NCBI RefSeq assembly: GCF_040905785.1
Contig: NZ_JBBDQW010000052.1
Coordinates: 48,830-112,829, forward strand
DNA from: Tistlia sp040905785
GTDB taxonomy: Bacteria; Pseudomonadota; Alphaproteobacteria; Kiloniellales; DSM-21159
Direction: 5' to 3'
DNA: 64,000 bases
In this document: positions 7,501 to 15,433 of the stretch, one piece after another
Layout: every line of letters starts with the position of its first letter
How positions within the stretch are numbered: position 1 is the first letter of the stretch
The notes under the pieces: model-generated
Database searches by the model: none
Told to the model about the DNA's origin: nothing
The model's input: the letters and a program-made list of their open reading frames with translations, nothing else
Translations under genes and position numbers: made by a program

Positions 7501-7585
7501 GTTCGGAGTCCCTCGGCTATCCCGCTGTCGTACAACAGGAATTTCTGTGGGCCGGGTGGCGGCGGGGCGGCAGGGGGCGGCCCTG

Positions 7586-7600
7586 CGGCAAGAACTGCCG
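7586..7600. promoter_or_regulatory. FlbD ftr-like palindrome between flgI and fliX
   Basis: CGGCA-AGAAC-TGCCG, a perfect 5-bp inverted repeat with a 5-bp centre, of the same form as the sites upstream of fliC and flgF. It is 86-100 bp upstream of the flgI -24 element, a usual enhancer distance for a sigma-54 activator, and 82 bp upstream of fliX, so it could also modulate fliX. Confidence 0.55.
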
Positions 7601-7617
7601 GGGCAGCCCGGCCGCGC

Positions 7618-7633
7618 TTTACGCCTTCTTAAC
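7618..7633 (+). promoter_or_regulatory. CtrA-like binding site upstream of fliX
   Basis: TTTA-CGCCTTC-TTAAC, one mismatch from the CtrA consensus TTAA-N7-TTAAC. It is 49 bp upstream of the fliX ATG. The same TTTA-N7-TTAA form occurs before cheY, flgB/csrA and an unknown gene at 41228. Such AT-rich words are rare in this GC-rich sequence. Confidence 0.6.
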
Positions 7634-7681
7634 CGCGTCGGCCGCAGGCTCCGCCGCGACTGAAGGACACGTCACACCGCC

Positions 7682-8095
7682 ATGAACGTCGACCCCCTTT
7701 CAAGACTGCGCGCCGCCGTCCTCAAGCGGGCGGACAAGCGCGCCAGCACGGGCAGCTCCGGCTTCGCCGAGGCGCTCGGCAGCGAGCCGCGCGCCGGTGG
7801 CGTCAGCGGCTCGGCTCCCCTTGGTCCGGTCGATTCCCTGCTCGCGCTGCAGGCCGTCGGCGAGCGGCCGGACGGCAGCACCCAGGCCCGCGAGCGGGCC
7901 GAGGATCTGCTCGACCAGCTCGACGAGATCCGCGTCGGCCTGCTGGTCGGCTCGATCCCCGTCGCCGAGCTGGAGAAGCTCTCGGCCGCGGTTCAGCGCC
8001 GGCGGGCCCATGTCGAGGACCCGCGCCTTGCGGAGCTGCTCGACGAGGTCGATCTACGCGCAAGGGTAGAACTCGCCAAGCTCGGCCGACGCTAA
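7682..8095 (+). CDS. fliX: Flagellar assembly regulator FliX
   Basis: 137 residues, the usual FliX length. The conserved centre is present: VDSLLALQAVGERPD, then RAEDLLDQLDEIRVGLLVGS and IPVAELEKLSAAV. In Caulobacter FliX is a trans-acting factor that couples completion of the early basal body to activation of the sigma-54 activator FlbD. The gene diverges from flgI and has a CtrA-like site in front, which is the Caulobacter arrangement. flbD itself is not in the window, but FlbD-like sites are, so an flbD gene is predicted elsewhere in the genome. Confidence 0.85.
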   Translation: MNVDPLSRLRAAVLKRADKRASTGSSGFAEALGSEPRAGGVSGSAPLGPVDSLLALQAVGERPDGSTQARERAEDLLDQLDEIRVGLLVGSIPVAELEKLSAAVQRRRAHVEDPRLAELLDEVDLRARVELAKLGRR

Positions 8096-8270
8096 GCCCT
8101 CGCCGGCTCCGCATGCTCCTGCGCGCCCCGGCCAAATCCCCACAGTTTTCAAGGCTTTGCCCCGCCGAAGCCGGGCTGCGACTGGGACTTGTCCGGGCGG
8201 CGCGGATTCATATACTCCCGGCGCGTAACGCCTGCCCGTGCCTCGGGCGGTGCCTTGGACGGGATACGAG

Positions 8271-8687
8271 ATGACGGTGACGCTTTCCCCCGATTATCGT
8301 CCCAGCGAGGACGAGCCCTTCATGAACCCGCGCATGAAGGAGTACTTCCGCCGGAAGCTGCTGAAGTGGAAGACCGAGCTGCTGCGCGAGTCGGGTGAAA
8401 CCATCGAGCACATGCAGACCGAGAGCTTGGCGGAGTCGGATATCGCCGACCGTGCCTCGCTCGAGACCGACCGCTCGCTGGAGCTGAGGACCCGGGACCG
8501 CGAGCGCAAGCTGATCAGCAAGATCGAGGACGCGCTGGCGCGGATCGAGGAGGACACCTACGGCTACTGCGAGGAGACGGCAGAGCCGATCTCGATCCGT
8601 CGGCTCGAGGCGCGCCCGATCGCGACGCTCTCGATCGAGGCCCAGGAGCGCCACGAGCGCCTGGAGCGCACCCACCGCGACGACTGA
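8271..8687 (+). CDS. dksA: DksA-type RNA polymerase secondary-channel regulator
   Basis: 138 residues from the ATG at 8271; an in-frame upstream extension to 8238 lacks the family pattern. The coiled-coil segment runs through MKEYFRRKLLKWKTELL and MQTESLAESDIADRASLETD, with the acidic tip residues (D-x-x-D) retained. The zinc-finger region is reduced: only one cysteine remains (YGYCEETAEPISIRRLEARP), the variant common in alphaproteobacteria. DksA binds RNA polymerase and, with ppGpp, adjusts rRNA and other promoters. It is monocistronic and ends in a hairpin at 8696. Confidence 0.93.
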   Translation: MTVTLSPDYRPSEDEPFMNPRMKEYFRRKLLKWKTELLRESGETIEHMQTESLAESDIADRASLETDRSLELRTRDRERKLISKIEDALARIEEDTYGYCEETAEPISIRRLEARPIATLSIEAQERHERLERTHRDD

Positions 8688-8695
8688 TTGCGAGA

Positions 8696-8720
8696 GCGCC
8701 GGTTCCACCGGCGCCGTTTT
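8696..8720 (+). terminator. Terminator of dksA
   Basis: An 8-bp perfect stem (8696-8703 with 8707-8714), a 3-base loop, then CGTTTT. It lies just after the dksA stop at 8685-8687 and has the form of an intrinsic terminator. Confidence 0.75.
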
Positions 8721-8729
8721 CAAGAAAGA

Positions 8730-8756
8730 GAGCCGGCGCCCAGGGGACGCCGGCTC
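8730..8756 (-). terminator. Terminator of the flgF-flgG-flgA-flgH operon
   Basis: A 9-bp perfect stem (8730-8738 with 8748-8756) around a 9-base loop. On the minus strand it is followed by TCTTTCTTG. It sits between the convergent genes dksA and flgH, about 47 bp downstream of the flgH stop (8803). Confidence 0.65.
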
Positions 8757-8802
8757 GAGTGTATCCGGGCACGGGCAGTGACCCGGCGCGTTGGTCCGAT
8801 CC

Positions 8803-9555
8803 TCAGAAGGGCCAGAGGATGTCGTAGATCTGCTGGCCGTAGCGCGGCTGCTGGACATCGGAGACGGTGCCGCGGCCGCCGTAGGAGATCCGGGCCTCGG
8901 CGATCTGGTCCCAGTTGATCGTGTTGGTCGAGGTCAGGTCCTCGGGACGGATGATGCCGGCGATCTGGAGCTGGCGCAGCTCGTAGTTGACCCGCGTCTC
9001 CTGGCGCCCGGCGACCACCAGGTTGCCGTTGGGCAGGACCTGGGTGACCATCGCGGCGACCCGGATGTCGATCCGCTCGGAGCGGCCGATGCTGCCGGTG
9101 CCGTCGGTCACGGAGTCCGAGCTCGCCTCGATCAGGTTCGCCGGGTTGACAGCCTCCGGCAGGATGCTGCTGAACTTGGTCTCGAAGCCCAGGATCGACG
9201 GCAGGCCGGCGCCTTCGCTCGCGCTGCGGGAGCGGTTCGTGCTGTTGCTCAGCGAGGCGCTGTCGTCGATCAGGATGACCACGGTCAGGATGTCGCCGAC
9301 GTCGCTGGCCCGCTGATCCTTGAAGAAGGCCCGGCTGCCCGCGCGCCACAGGGAGTTCGGCTCCTGGTGCAGCGTGTCGGGAACCGGCATCGGCATCGCC
9401 ACCGGCTGGACGCCGGCGATCACCGCCGGGTTTTCGATGGTGCTGAGCGAGGGCTCCGAGCCGACCTCGGACAGGCGGGTCAGGGTGTTGCAGCCGCTGA
9501 GCGCGAGCCCGAGGGCCAGGGCGCCGGTGACGGCGAAGAGCGATTTGGCGGACAT
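8803..9555 (-). CDS. flgH: Flagellar L-ring lipoprotein
   Basis: 250 residues. The N-terminus is a lipoprotein signal with lipobox LSGC; Cys22 would be lipidated. The family motifs NSLWRAGSRAFFKDQRASDV and GDILTVVILIDDSASLSN are clear, and the end QQIYDILWPF matches FlgH C-termini. It forms the outer-membrane L-ring of the basal body. It is the last gene of flgF-flgG-flgA-flgH. Confidence 0.96.
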   Translation of the reverse strand: MSAKSLFAVTGALALGLALSGCNTLTRLSEVGSEPSLSTIENPAVIAGVQPVAMPMPVPDTLHQEPNSLWRAGSRAFFKDQRASDVGDILTVVILIDDSASLSNSTNRSRSASEGAGLPSILGFETKFSSILPEAVNPANLIEASSDSVTDGTGSIGRSERIDIRVAAMVTQVLPNGNLVVAGRQETRVNYELRQLQIAGIIRPEDLTSTNTINWDQIAEARISYGGRGTVSDVQQPRYGQQIYDILWPF

Positions 9556-9605
9556 GTCGAGTTCTCCGGAAGGGGGGCGGCGCGTTCGGGCGCCGGCTCG
9601 GTTGC

Positions 9606-10628
9606 TCAGAATTGGCCGGTGGCGACGTCGACGACGCCGGCCTGGGTCACGACCGCCTGCACGATGGTGTTGGACTTCAGGTTGACGACGCGCACTAGGC
9701 TGCCGGCGCCGCCCTCGTCGAGGGAGCGGCCCTGGGCCGTCAGGGTCATGCCGGCAGAGCGGTAGCGCAGGGTGACCGGGGCGTTGCGCGGCACCAGGAC
9801 CGGCGCCTGCAGGTCGCCGGCGCGCACCGGGTCGCCGGCGCGCAGGCCCCGTGTCGGGCTCTGGCCGATCATCTGCGCGGGATCGGTCAGCAGGTTGGCC
9901 GAGACGCGATCGGCCGGCCGCATCTCCCAGCCGATGTCCCCGACGCCGAGGATCTCGCCGGCGCCGACCCGGCGCAGCAGGACCGGCACCTCGACCAGCT
10001 CGAGGACGCGGCCGCTGAGCGGCGCGCGGATCGTGGGGCTGCCGTCGTCGGGATAGACCAGGGTGACGCTGAAGCGGCCGCTGCGCTGGTCCTGGCGCAG
10101 GCCCTCTAGGCCAAAGCGGCCTTCCGACTCCAGGGGCAGTGCGATCGAGATCGTTGTCTTGTCGAGCGAGATCTCCAGGTGCCGCCCGTCGTTCTGCTCG
10201 GCGAAAAGGCGCTCCACCGCGGGTTCGATGTCGCCGGCGCCGATGCGGATCGCCGCGTGCTCGACGACGGTGCCGTCGAGGTGCGAGCGCGGCTCCCAGT
10301 CGACCCGGTAATGCTTGGCGAGCCGAGCGAGCCAGGCGGCGTCGACGGGCGTGGAGTCGCCGAGGCTCGGACCCCGGGCCACCGGCGTCTCGGCCTGCTC
10401 GGCGGAGAGTCCGGCGAAAAGGTCACCCAGAGTGACCACGGCCTCGGTGATCAGGGCCGGCTGCCGGAGCTGGATCGAGCCGAGCGCCGGGGCCAGAGCG
10501 GTCTGCCCGGCAGCGGCGGGACCGGTCGTGCCGGACTCGGCGACGGCCGACGGAGCACCGGCGGCGAAGGCGAGGGCGCAGCCGAAGGCCAGTGCCAGCG
10601 GAGCGGCGGAGCGGGTCAGGCGAAGCAT
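9606..10628 (-). CDS. flgA: Flagellar P-ring assembly chaperone FlgA
   Basis: 340 residues with a Sec signal peptide (LALAFGCALAFAAGAPSAVA). The C-terminal SAF-type domain is recognisable: LRAGDPVRAGDLQAPVLVPR, NAPVTLRYRSAGMTLTAQGR and LKSNTIVQAVVTQAGVVDV. FlgA is the periplasmic chaperone for P-ring (FlgI) assembly. The N-terminal third is longer than in enterobacterial FlgA, as is common in alphaproteobacteria. It lies between flgG and flgH in the same transcription unit. Confidence 0.92.
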   Translation of the reverse strand: MLRLTRSAAPLALAFGCALAFAAGAPSAVAESGTTGPAAAGQTALAPALGSIQLRQPALITEAVVTLGDLFAGLSAEQAETPVARGPSLGDSTPVDAAWLARLAKHYRVDWEPRSHLDGTVVEHAAIRIGAGDIEPAVERLFAEQNDGRHLEISLDKTTISIALPLESEGRFGLEGLRQDQRSGRFSVTLVYPDDGSPTIRAPLSGRVLELVEVPVLLRRVGAGEILGVGDIGWEMRPADRVSANLLTDPAQMIGQSPTRGLRAGDPVRAGDLQAPVLVPRNAPVTLRYRSAGMTLTAQGRSLDEGGAGSLVRVVNLKSNTIVQAVVTQAGVVDVATGQF

Positions 10629-10653
10629 GGCGGATCTCCCTGGCTGGGCGACG

Positions 10654-11439
10654 TCAGCGCAGCTGGTTGACGTTCTGCATCATCTCGTCGGCGGCCTGGA
10701 TGACCTTGGAGTTCATCTCATAGGCCCGCTGGGCGGTGATCAGGTTGGTGATCTCCGAGACGACGTTGACGTTCGAGGTTTCCAGCGCACCCTGCAGGAT
10801 CGCGCCGAAGCCGTCCTTGCCGGGCACGGAGGCGAGGGCGCCGCCGGAAGCGGCGGTCTCAAGGAACAGATTGTCGCCGATCGCCTCCAGGCCCGCCTCG
10901 TTCGGAAAGGCGGCGAGCTCGAGCTGGCCGACCCGGGTCGGGTTGACCTGCCCGTCGAGCTGGACGAAGACCTCGCCGTTGTTGTTGATCGAGATCGAGG
11001 TGACCTGCGGCGGGATGGTGATGCCGGGCATCACCAGATAGCCGTCGGGGGTCACCATGTCGCCGGTCGGGCTGAGCTGGAAGGAGCCGGCCCGGGTGTA
11101 GGCGATCTCGCCGGTCGGCATCTCGATCTCGAAATAGCCGCGGCCGTTGATCGCCAGGTCGAGGCTGTTGTCGGTGATCGTGATGTTGCCCTGTTCGGTG
11201 ATCCGGTAGACCGCCGCCGCCTTGACGCCGAGGCCGACCTGGACGCCCGACGGCACGATCGTGCCGGCGTCCGAGGAGGCCGCGCCGACGCGCCGCAGGT
11301 CCTGGTAGAGCAGGTCGTTGAACTCGGCGCGGCCGCGTTTGTAGCCGGTCGTGTTCATGTTCGCGATGTTGTTGGAGATGACCTCCACGTTCATCTGCTG
11401 GGCCAGCATGCCGGTGGCCCCGATCGAAAGCGCTCTCAT
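10654..11439 (-). CDS. flgG: Distal rod protein
   Basis: 261 residues, the family length. It starts MRALSIGATGMLAQQMNVEV, followed by ISNNIANMNTTGYKRGRAEF, the distal rod signature, and ends with ITAQRAYEMNSKVIQAADEM. FlgG polymerises into the distal rod that runs through the P- and L-rings. It lies 35 bp downstream of flgF and upstream of flgA in one operon. Confidence 0.97.
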   Translation of the reverse strand: MRALSIGATGMLAQQMNVEVISNNIANMNTTGYKRGRAEFNDLLYQDLRRVGAASSDAGTIVPSGVQVGLGVKAAAVYRITEQGNITITDNSLDLAINGRGYFEIEMPTGEIAYTRAGSFQLSPTGDMVTPDGYLVMPGITIPPQVTSISINNNGEVFVQLDGQVNPTRVGQLELAAFPNEAGLEAIGDNLFLETAASGGALASVPGKDGFGAILQGALETSNVNVVSEITNLITAQRAYEMNSKVIQAADEMMQNVNQLR

Positions 11440-11474
11440 CGCATGGTTGCTCCTTGTTGACTCACGTGCTGCCG

Positions 11475-12245
11475 CTAGGCGCTCAGGCTGGAGCGGGTCA
11501 GGGTCTCGATCGCCTTGCGCTGGCGCTCGTGCTCGTCGTCGACGACCTTGCTGGCCGACTGGAAGTTGCGCACCGTCTCGATCAGCCGAGTCATCTCGAC
11601 GATGCCGTTGACGTTCGACTTCTCGATCATGCCCTGGAAGACGGTGGGCGCGGCGACCGGCTCGGGATCGGCGCCCGCGCCGGGGCGATTGAGGCCGTTG
11701 GCCTCGCGCTTCAGGGTGTACTCGTTCTCGAAGGCGACGACCTTGAAGCGGCCGAGCACGACGTTCTGCCCAGGCAGCAGGGGGTCGCGGGCCGAGATCG
11801 TGCCGTCCTGGGCGATCTCGATCTCGCCGGAGCCGGGCGGCACGACGATCGGGCGGCTGCGATCGTCGAGCACCGGTTGGCCGGCGGTCGTGACCAGCCG
11901 CCCCTCGCCGTCGAGCATGAAGGAGCCCTTGCGGGTGTAGCGCTCGCCGTCGTCGGTCTCGATCGCGAAGTAGCCGTCGCCGGAGATCGCGACGTCGAGG
12001 GGATTGTCGGTGTGGACCAGCGCGCCTTCCGACAGGTCGCGGACGGTCGCCAGGTCCTTGACGAAGGAGACGTTGCGCATGCCCCGCGGACCCTGGGTGG
12101 AAATCGGCGACTCGTGCTCGATCACCATCAGCGCCTCGGCCTTGAAGGCCGGGGTCGACATGTTCGCCAGGTTGTTGGCCAGCACGTCCATCTGCCGGCG
12201 CAGCACGGTCTGCCGGGAAAGCGTGATGTAGCTCGGATTTTCCAT
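11475..12245 (-). CDS. flgF: Proximal rod protein FlgF
   Basis: 256 residues from the ATG at 12245. An in-frame extension up to 12368 exists but encodes an Arg-rich, non-conserved stretch and would overrun the promoter, so it is rejected. The start MENPSYITLSRQTVLRRQMD and the following VLANNLANMSTPAFKAEALM match FlgF of alphaproteobacteria, and the C-terminal MTRLIETVRNFQSASKVVDD matches the rod C-terminal helix. It is a proximal rod component, exported by the flagellar type III system, and the first gene of flgF-flgG-flgA-flgH. Confidence 0.94.
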   Translation of the reverse strand: MENPSYITLSRQTVLRRQMDVLANNLANMSTPAFKAEALMVIEHESPISTQGPRGMRNVSFVKDLATVRDLSEGALVHTDNPLDVAISGDGYFAIETDDGERYTRKGSFMLDGEGRLVTTAGQPVLDDRSRPIVVPPGSGEIEIAQDGTISARDPLLPGQNVVLGRFKVVAFENEYTLKREANGLNRPGAGADPEPVAAPTVFQGMIEKSNVNGIVEMTRLIETVRNFQSASKVVDDEHERQRKAIETLTRSSLSA

Positions 12246-12333
12246 CGAATGCGTCTGCCCGTCTGCCTGGGACCGGGGGGCGGTCCTGGATCGTCGCCGG
12301 GCTCTATCGGCCCTGTTGCGGCGCAGGACAGGA

Positions 12334-12349
12334 TGCAGGTGCCGTGCCA
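12334..12349 (-). promoter_or_regulatory. Sigma-54-like promoter of flgF operon
   Basis: Minus-strand TGGCACG-GCAC-CTGCA; a single mismatch (T to C) to TGGCACG-N4-TTGCA. Transcription would start near 12323, 78 nt before the flgF ATG. Two enhancer-like palindromes lie 74-102 bp upstream. Confidence 0.75.
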
Positions 12350-12422
12350 CGGCCGAGCCGCCACCCATTTCAAGGGCTTACGGCGATCCGGTCGCGGCCC
12401 TCGGCGGGCAGGGGCGCTGCCG

Positions 12423-12451
12423 GGGTAGAGCTTGCCGGGCAGGTTTTGCCG
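12423..12451. promoter_or_regulatory. FlbD ftr-like palindromes upstream of flgF
   Basis: Two adjacent copies of the N5-centred palindrome: 12423-12437 (GGGTA-GAGCT-TGCCG, 8 of 10 arm bases) and 12437-12451 (GGGCA-GGTTT-TGCCG, 9 of 10). They lie between the divergent flgF and fliL genes, 74-102 bp upstream of the flgF -24 element. A TTAAC half-site at 12476-12480 could belong to fliL control. Confidence 0.5.
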
Positions 12452-12548
12452 CAGTGCGGCGGACGAAACGGCTTGTTAACCAGGGCGGCGCTACCTTGCC
12501 GGTGCACGCCAATTGGGGCGCTAAATCTAGCGAGAGTTCGAGGCAAGG

Positions 12549-13058
12549 ATGGTCGATTCGACGGTCGAGGACGGCGGCGACGTCGAAGTCCAGGCGGTGC
12601 CGCGAAAGGGCGGAATGAGCGGCAAGAAGCTCGTCCTCATCGTCCTGCCGCTGCTGTTGCTGGTCGGCGCCGGCGCCGGCCTATTCTTCTCCGGCGCGCT
12701 CGGCGGCGAGAAGGACGAGAGCCACGAGGAGGTCCTGGCAAAGGCGCCGAAGTCGACGGTCTACTACGAGTTGCCCGAGATGCTGGTCAACCTGAGCAGC
12801 AGTGGCCGCAAGACCAGCTTCCTCAAGCTGACGGTCAGCCTGGAGCTTTCCAGCGAGCTCGCCGTCGCCGAGATCGAGAAGGTGCAGCCGCGCGTCGTCG
12901 ACGCCTTCCAGGTTTACCTGCGCGAGCTGCGCCTGGAAGACCTGAGCGGCTCGGCTGGCCTCCAGCGGTTGCGTGAGGAGCTGCTGGTGCGCGTGAACGC
13001 CGCCGTCGCGCCGGTCGAGGTGCACGACGTGCTGTTCAAGGAAATGCTGGTCCAGTAG
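12549..13058 (+). CDS. fliL: Flagellar basal body-associated protein FliL
   Basis: 169 residues. A short cytoplasmic N-terminus is followed by one membrane helix at about residues 28-47 (VLIVLPLLLLVGAGAGLFFS) and a periplasmic domain with VYYELPEMLVNLSSSGRKTS and FLKLTVSLELS, the FliL core related to SPFH/stomatin folds. FliL surrounds stator units and supports torque. It heads a rightward series fliL-fliM-DUF6468-MotE-like, 41 bp before fliM, and diverges from flgF. Confidence 0.93.
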   Translation: MVDSTVEDGGDVEVQAVPRKGGMSGKKLVLIVLPLLLLVGAGAGLFFSGALGGEKDESHEEVLAKAPKSTVYYELPEMLVNLSSSGRKTSFLKLTVSLELSSELAVAEIEKVQPRVVDAFQVYLRELRLEDLSGSAGLQRLREELLVRVNAAVAPVEVHDVLFKEMLVQ

Positions 13059-13099
13059 CCGCGCCACCGGCGCCAACGCTCGAACGACGGGAGCCGACC

Positions 13100-14164
13100 T
13101 TGGCCGACGAGATCGAAGAGGACGACGACGAACTCGCTGCCCAGTGGGCGGCGATGGCCGACGAAGGCGAAGAAGGGGAGCTGGGCGGCACGTCGGCCCG
13201 CGTCCTCGACCAGAACGAGATCGACTCGCTGCTCGGCCTCGACGACCAGACATCCGAGTCCCAGGACAACTCGGGCATTCAGGCGATCGTCAATTCGGCG
13301 CTGGTGTCCTACGAGCGCCTGCCGATGCTGGAGGTCGTCTTCGACCGCCTGGTCCGGATGATGTCGACCTCGCTGCGCAACTTCACCTCCGACAACGTCG
13401 AGGTCAGCCTCGACAACATCTCCTCGGCGCGCTTCGGCGATTACCTCAACTCGATTCCGCTGCCGGCCATGCTGGCGGTCTTCAAGGCCGAGGAGTGGGA
13501 CAACTACGGCCTGATGGTCGTCGATTCCGCGCTGATCTACTCGATTGTCGACGTGCTGCTCGGCGGTCGCCGCGGCACCGCCGCCATGCGCATCGAGGGT
13601 CGGCCATACACGACGATCGAGCGCAACCTGGTGCAGCGCATGATGCACGTCGTGCTGGCCGACCTCTCCGCCGCCTTCGACCCGCTGTCGCCGGTCACCT
13701 TCCGCTTCGAGCGGCTGGAGACCAACCCGCGCTTCGCGGCCATCGCCCGCCACGCCAACGCCGCCATCGTCACGCGCCTGCGCATCGACATGGAGGACCG
13801 CGGCGGCCGCATCGAGCTGCTGCTGCCCTACGCGACGCTCGAGCCGGTGCGCGAGCTGCTGCTGCAGATGTTCATGGGCGAGAAGTTCGGCCGCGACTCG
13901 ATCTGGGAAAGCCATCTGACCGCCGAGCTCTGGCAGACCGAGGTCTCGCTGCAGGGCGTGCTCGACACCGTGGAGGCGACGCTCGGCGACGTCCTCAACT
14001 GGAAGGTCGGCACCCATGTGGCGCTGAACCGCTCGCCCCAGTCCAAGGTCGAGCTGCGCTGTGGCGACATCTCGATGTTCGGCGGCGCCATGGGCCGAAA
14101 GAACGGCCACATCGCCGTGCGCATCGCGGACAAGCTGCTGCGCGAACCCCGGGAGGACACGTGA
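13100..14164 (+). CDS. fliM: Flagellar motor switch protein FliM
   Basis: 354 residues from a TTG at 13100 preceded by GGGAG at a good distance; an in-frame ATG at 13154 is the alternative. The EIDSLL motif (CheY-P binding helix) is at residues 40-45, after an acidic leader with WAAMADEGEEGEL, rather than at the extreme N-terminus. The middle domain is conserved (SALVSYERLPMLEVVFDRL, LRNFTSDNVEVSLDNISSAR, FGDYLNSIPLPAML) and the C-terminal SpoA-like domain begins near residue 265. FliM is the C-ring switch component. The stop overlaps the start of the next gene by one base. Confidence 0.95.
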   Translation: MADEIEEDDDELAAQWAAMADEGEEGELGGTSARVLDQNEIDSLLGLDDQTSESQDNSGIQAIVNSALVSYERLPMLEVVFDRLVRMMSTSLRNFTSDNVEVSLDNISSARFGDYLNSIPLPAMLAVFKAEEWDNYGLMVVDSALIYSIVDVLLGGRRGTAAMRIEGRPYTTIERNLVQRMMHVVLADLSAAFDPLSPVTFRFERLETNPRFAAIARHANAAIVTRLRIDMEDRGGRIELLLPYATLEPVRELLLQMFMGEKFGRDSIWESHLTAELWQTEVSLQGVLDTVEATLGDVLNWKVGTHVALNRSPQSKVELRCGDISMFGGAMGRKNGHIAVRIADKLLREPREDT

Positions 14165-14649
14165 TGGATCTCGGCCTGCTCGCCGACGGCCTGCTGGCGC
14201 TGTTGCTGGCGGTGACGATCGCCTACGCGATCGTCCTCAACCGCAAGCTCTCCGCGCTGCGCGCCACCAAGGACGAGATGGCGCGGATGCTCGCCGACTT
14301 CGCGCAGACCACCGCCCAGGCGGAAGCCGGGGTGCGCGAGCTGCGCCAGAGCGCCTCGGCCTCCGGGGACGGGCTCAGCGCGGTCGTGGCCGAGGCCGAC
14401 GGCAAGCTCGAGAAGGCCCTCGGCCTGAAGGAGGACCTGGTGTTCCTGGTCGAGAAGGGCGAGGCCCTGGCGGACCGGCTGGAGCGTGGCCTCGAAGGCG
14501 GCCGGGCCAGCCAGGCCCGCCCCCGGGCGCCCGCCGCCAAGCCTGCCCCCGCCAAACCCGGAGCCAAACCTGCCGCCGCCAAGCGCGACGGCGAGCCAGA
14601 GGTCGCCAAGGACGAGGGCCTGCTGCGCTCGCTCGCCGGCGTCCGCTGA
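14164..14649 (+). CDS. DUF6468-type membrane-anchored flagellar locus protein
   Basis: 161 residues from the ATG at 14164, which shares its A with the fliM stop (TGATG). One N-terminal membrane helix (LLADGLLALLLAVTIAYAIV, about residues 4-23) is followed by NRKLSALRATKDEMARMLAD, a coiled-coil region to about residue 110, then a Lys/Ala/Pro linker with repeated PAAKPAPAKPGAKPAAAK. I recall this pattern from the DUF6468 family found after fliM in alphaproteobacteria; the role is unknown. Position and coupling suggest a motor or switch accessory anchored in the inner membrane with a cytoplasmic coiled coil. Confidence 0.8.
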   Translation: MDLGLLADGLLALLLAVTIAYAIVLNRKLSALRATKDEMARMLADFAQTTAQAEAGVRELRQSASASGDGLSAVVAEADGKLEKALGLKEDLVFLVEKGEALADRLERGLEGGRASQARPRAPAAKPAPAKPGAKPAAAKRDGEPEVAKDEGLLRSLAGVR

Positions 14650-14693
14650 GCCAGACAGACCAGCCCGAGACCAGACAGGAAGGTCGAACCCCC

Positions 14694-15401
14694 GTGACCC
14701 TGCGCCTCTTGCCCTTCGTCATCGCCGTCGCCGGCGTCGCCCTGGCTCTGCGCCTGGGCGGCCTGCTCCACGACATCCAGGCCGTCGCCGCCGAGAAGGT
14801 CGCCGCCGAGCCGGTCGCCAGCTATGCCGAGCCGGGGCGCGCGGGCGGCGAGCAGGTTGCCCAGCTGACCGCCGAGCGGGCGGACGACGGCTCTGTCGAA
14901 GGGCTTGGCGACGGGTCTGGCGAAGCGCCTGTCGAGGATGCGGCCGGAACGCCGCTGTTCGATCTGCCCGCCGACCCGCTGCAAATGAGCGACCAGGAGA
15001 TCGAGCTGCTGCAGGCGCTGTCAGAGCGCCGGCTGCAGCTCGACCGGCGTGCCGCCGAGGTCGAGCAGCGTGCCGCGCTGCTGAGCGCGGCCGAGAGCAA
15101 GATCGACGAGAAGATCGGGCGCCTGGAGAGCCTGCAGGCGCAGATCGAGGCGCTGCTCGTCGCCTACGACGAGCAGGAGGACAAGCAGGTCGAGAGCCTG
15201 GTCAAGATCTACGAGAGCATGAAGCCCAAGGACGCGGCGCGGATCTTCGAGGAGTTGGAGATGGACGTCCTGCTCTCGGTCGTCGAGCGCATGAAGGAGC
15301 GCAAGGCGGCGCCGGTGCTGGCCGCGATGAACGCCGAGCGCGCCCAGGAGGTCACCCAGGAGTTGGCGACGCGCCGGGACCTGCCGATCCCGCGGGACTG
15401 A
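14694..15401 (+). CDS. MotE-like protein (MgtE intracellular N domain)
   Basis: 235 residues from a GTG at 14694 preceded by GGAAGG. One N-terminal membrane helix (LRLLPFVIAVAGVALALRL) is followed by an acidic linker, a long coiled coil (about 100-170) and a C-terminal domain with YESMKPKDAARIFEELEMDV and VVERMKERKAAPVLAAMNAE, the MgtE_N/FliG-like fold. Such proteins (MotE in Sinorhizobium) act as periplasmic chaperones of motor proteins. It follows the DUF6468 gene by 44 bp. The family is clear; the exact role is inferred. Confidence 0.85.
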   Translation: MTLRLLPFVIAVAGVALALRLGGLLHDIQAVAAEKVAAEPVASYAEPGRAGGEQVAQLTAERADDGSVEGLGDGSGEAPVEDAAGTPLFDLPADPLQMSDQEIELLQALSERRLQLDRRAAEVEQRAALLSAAESKIDEKIGRLESLQAQIEALLVAYDEQEDKQVESLVKIYESMKPKDAARIFEELEMDVLLSVVERMKERKAAPVLAAMNAERAQEVTQELATRRDLPIPRD

Positions 15402-15433
15402 ACGCCCAGCCGCCGCAGGCCTCTGCGCGCGAA

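Noticed and set aside
7586..7600. The palindrome CGGCAAGAACTGCCG read as a sigma-54 promoter
   Set aside because: GG and GC are only 8 bp apart instead of 10; the perfect dyad fits an activator site better.
12246..12368. N-terminal extension of FlgF up to 12368
   Set aside because: Non-conserved Arg-rich sequence that would cross the sigma-54-like promoter at 12334-12349; the ATG at 12245 gives the canonical FlgF start.
12452..12548. Search for a sigma-54 promoter facing fliL
   Set aside because: No GG-N10-GC match with the rest of the pattern; only a TTAAC half-site (12476-12480) was found.
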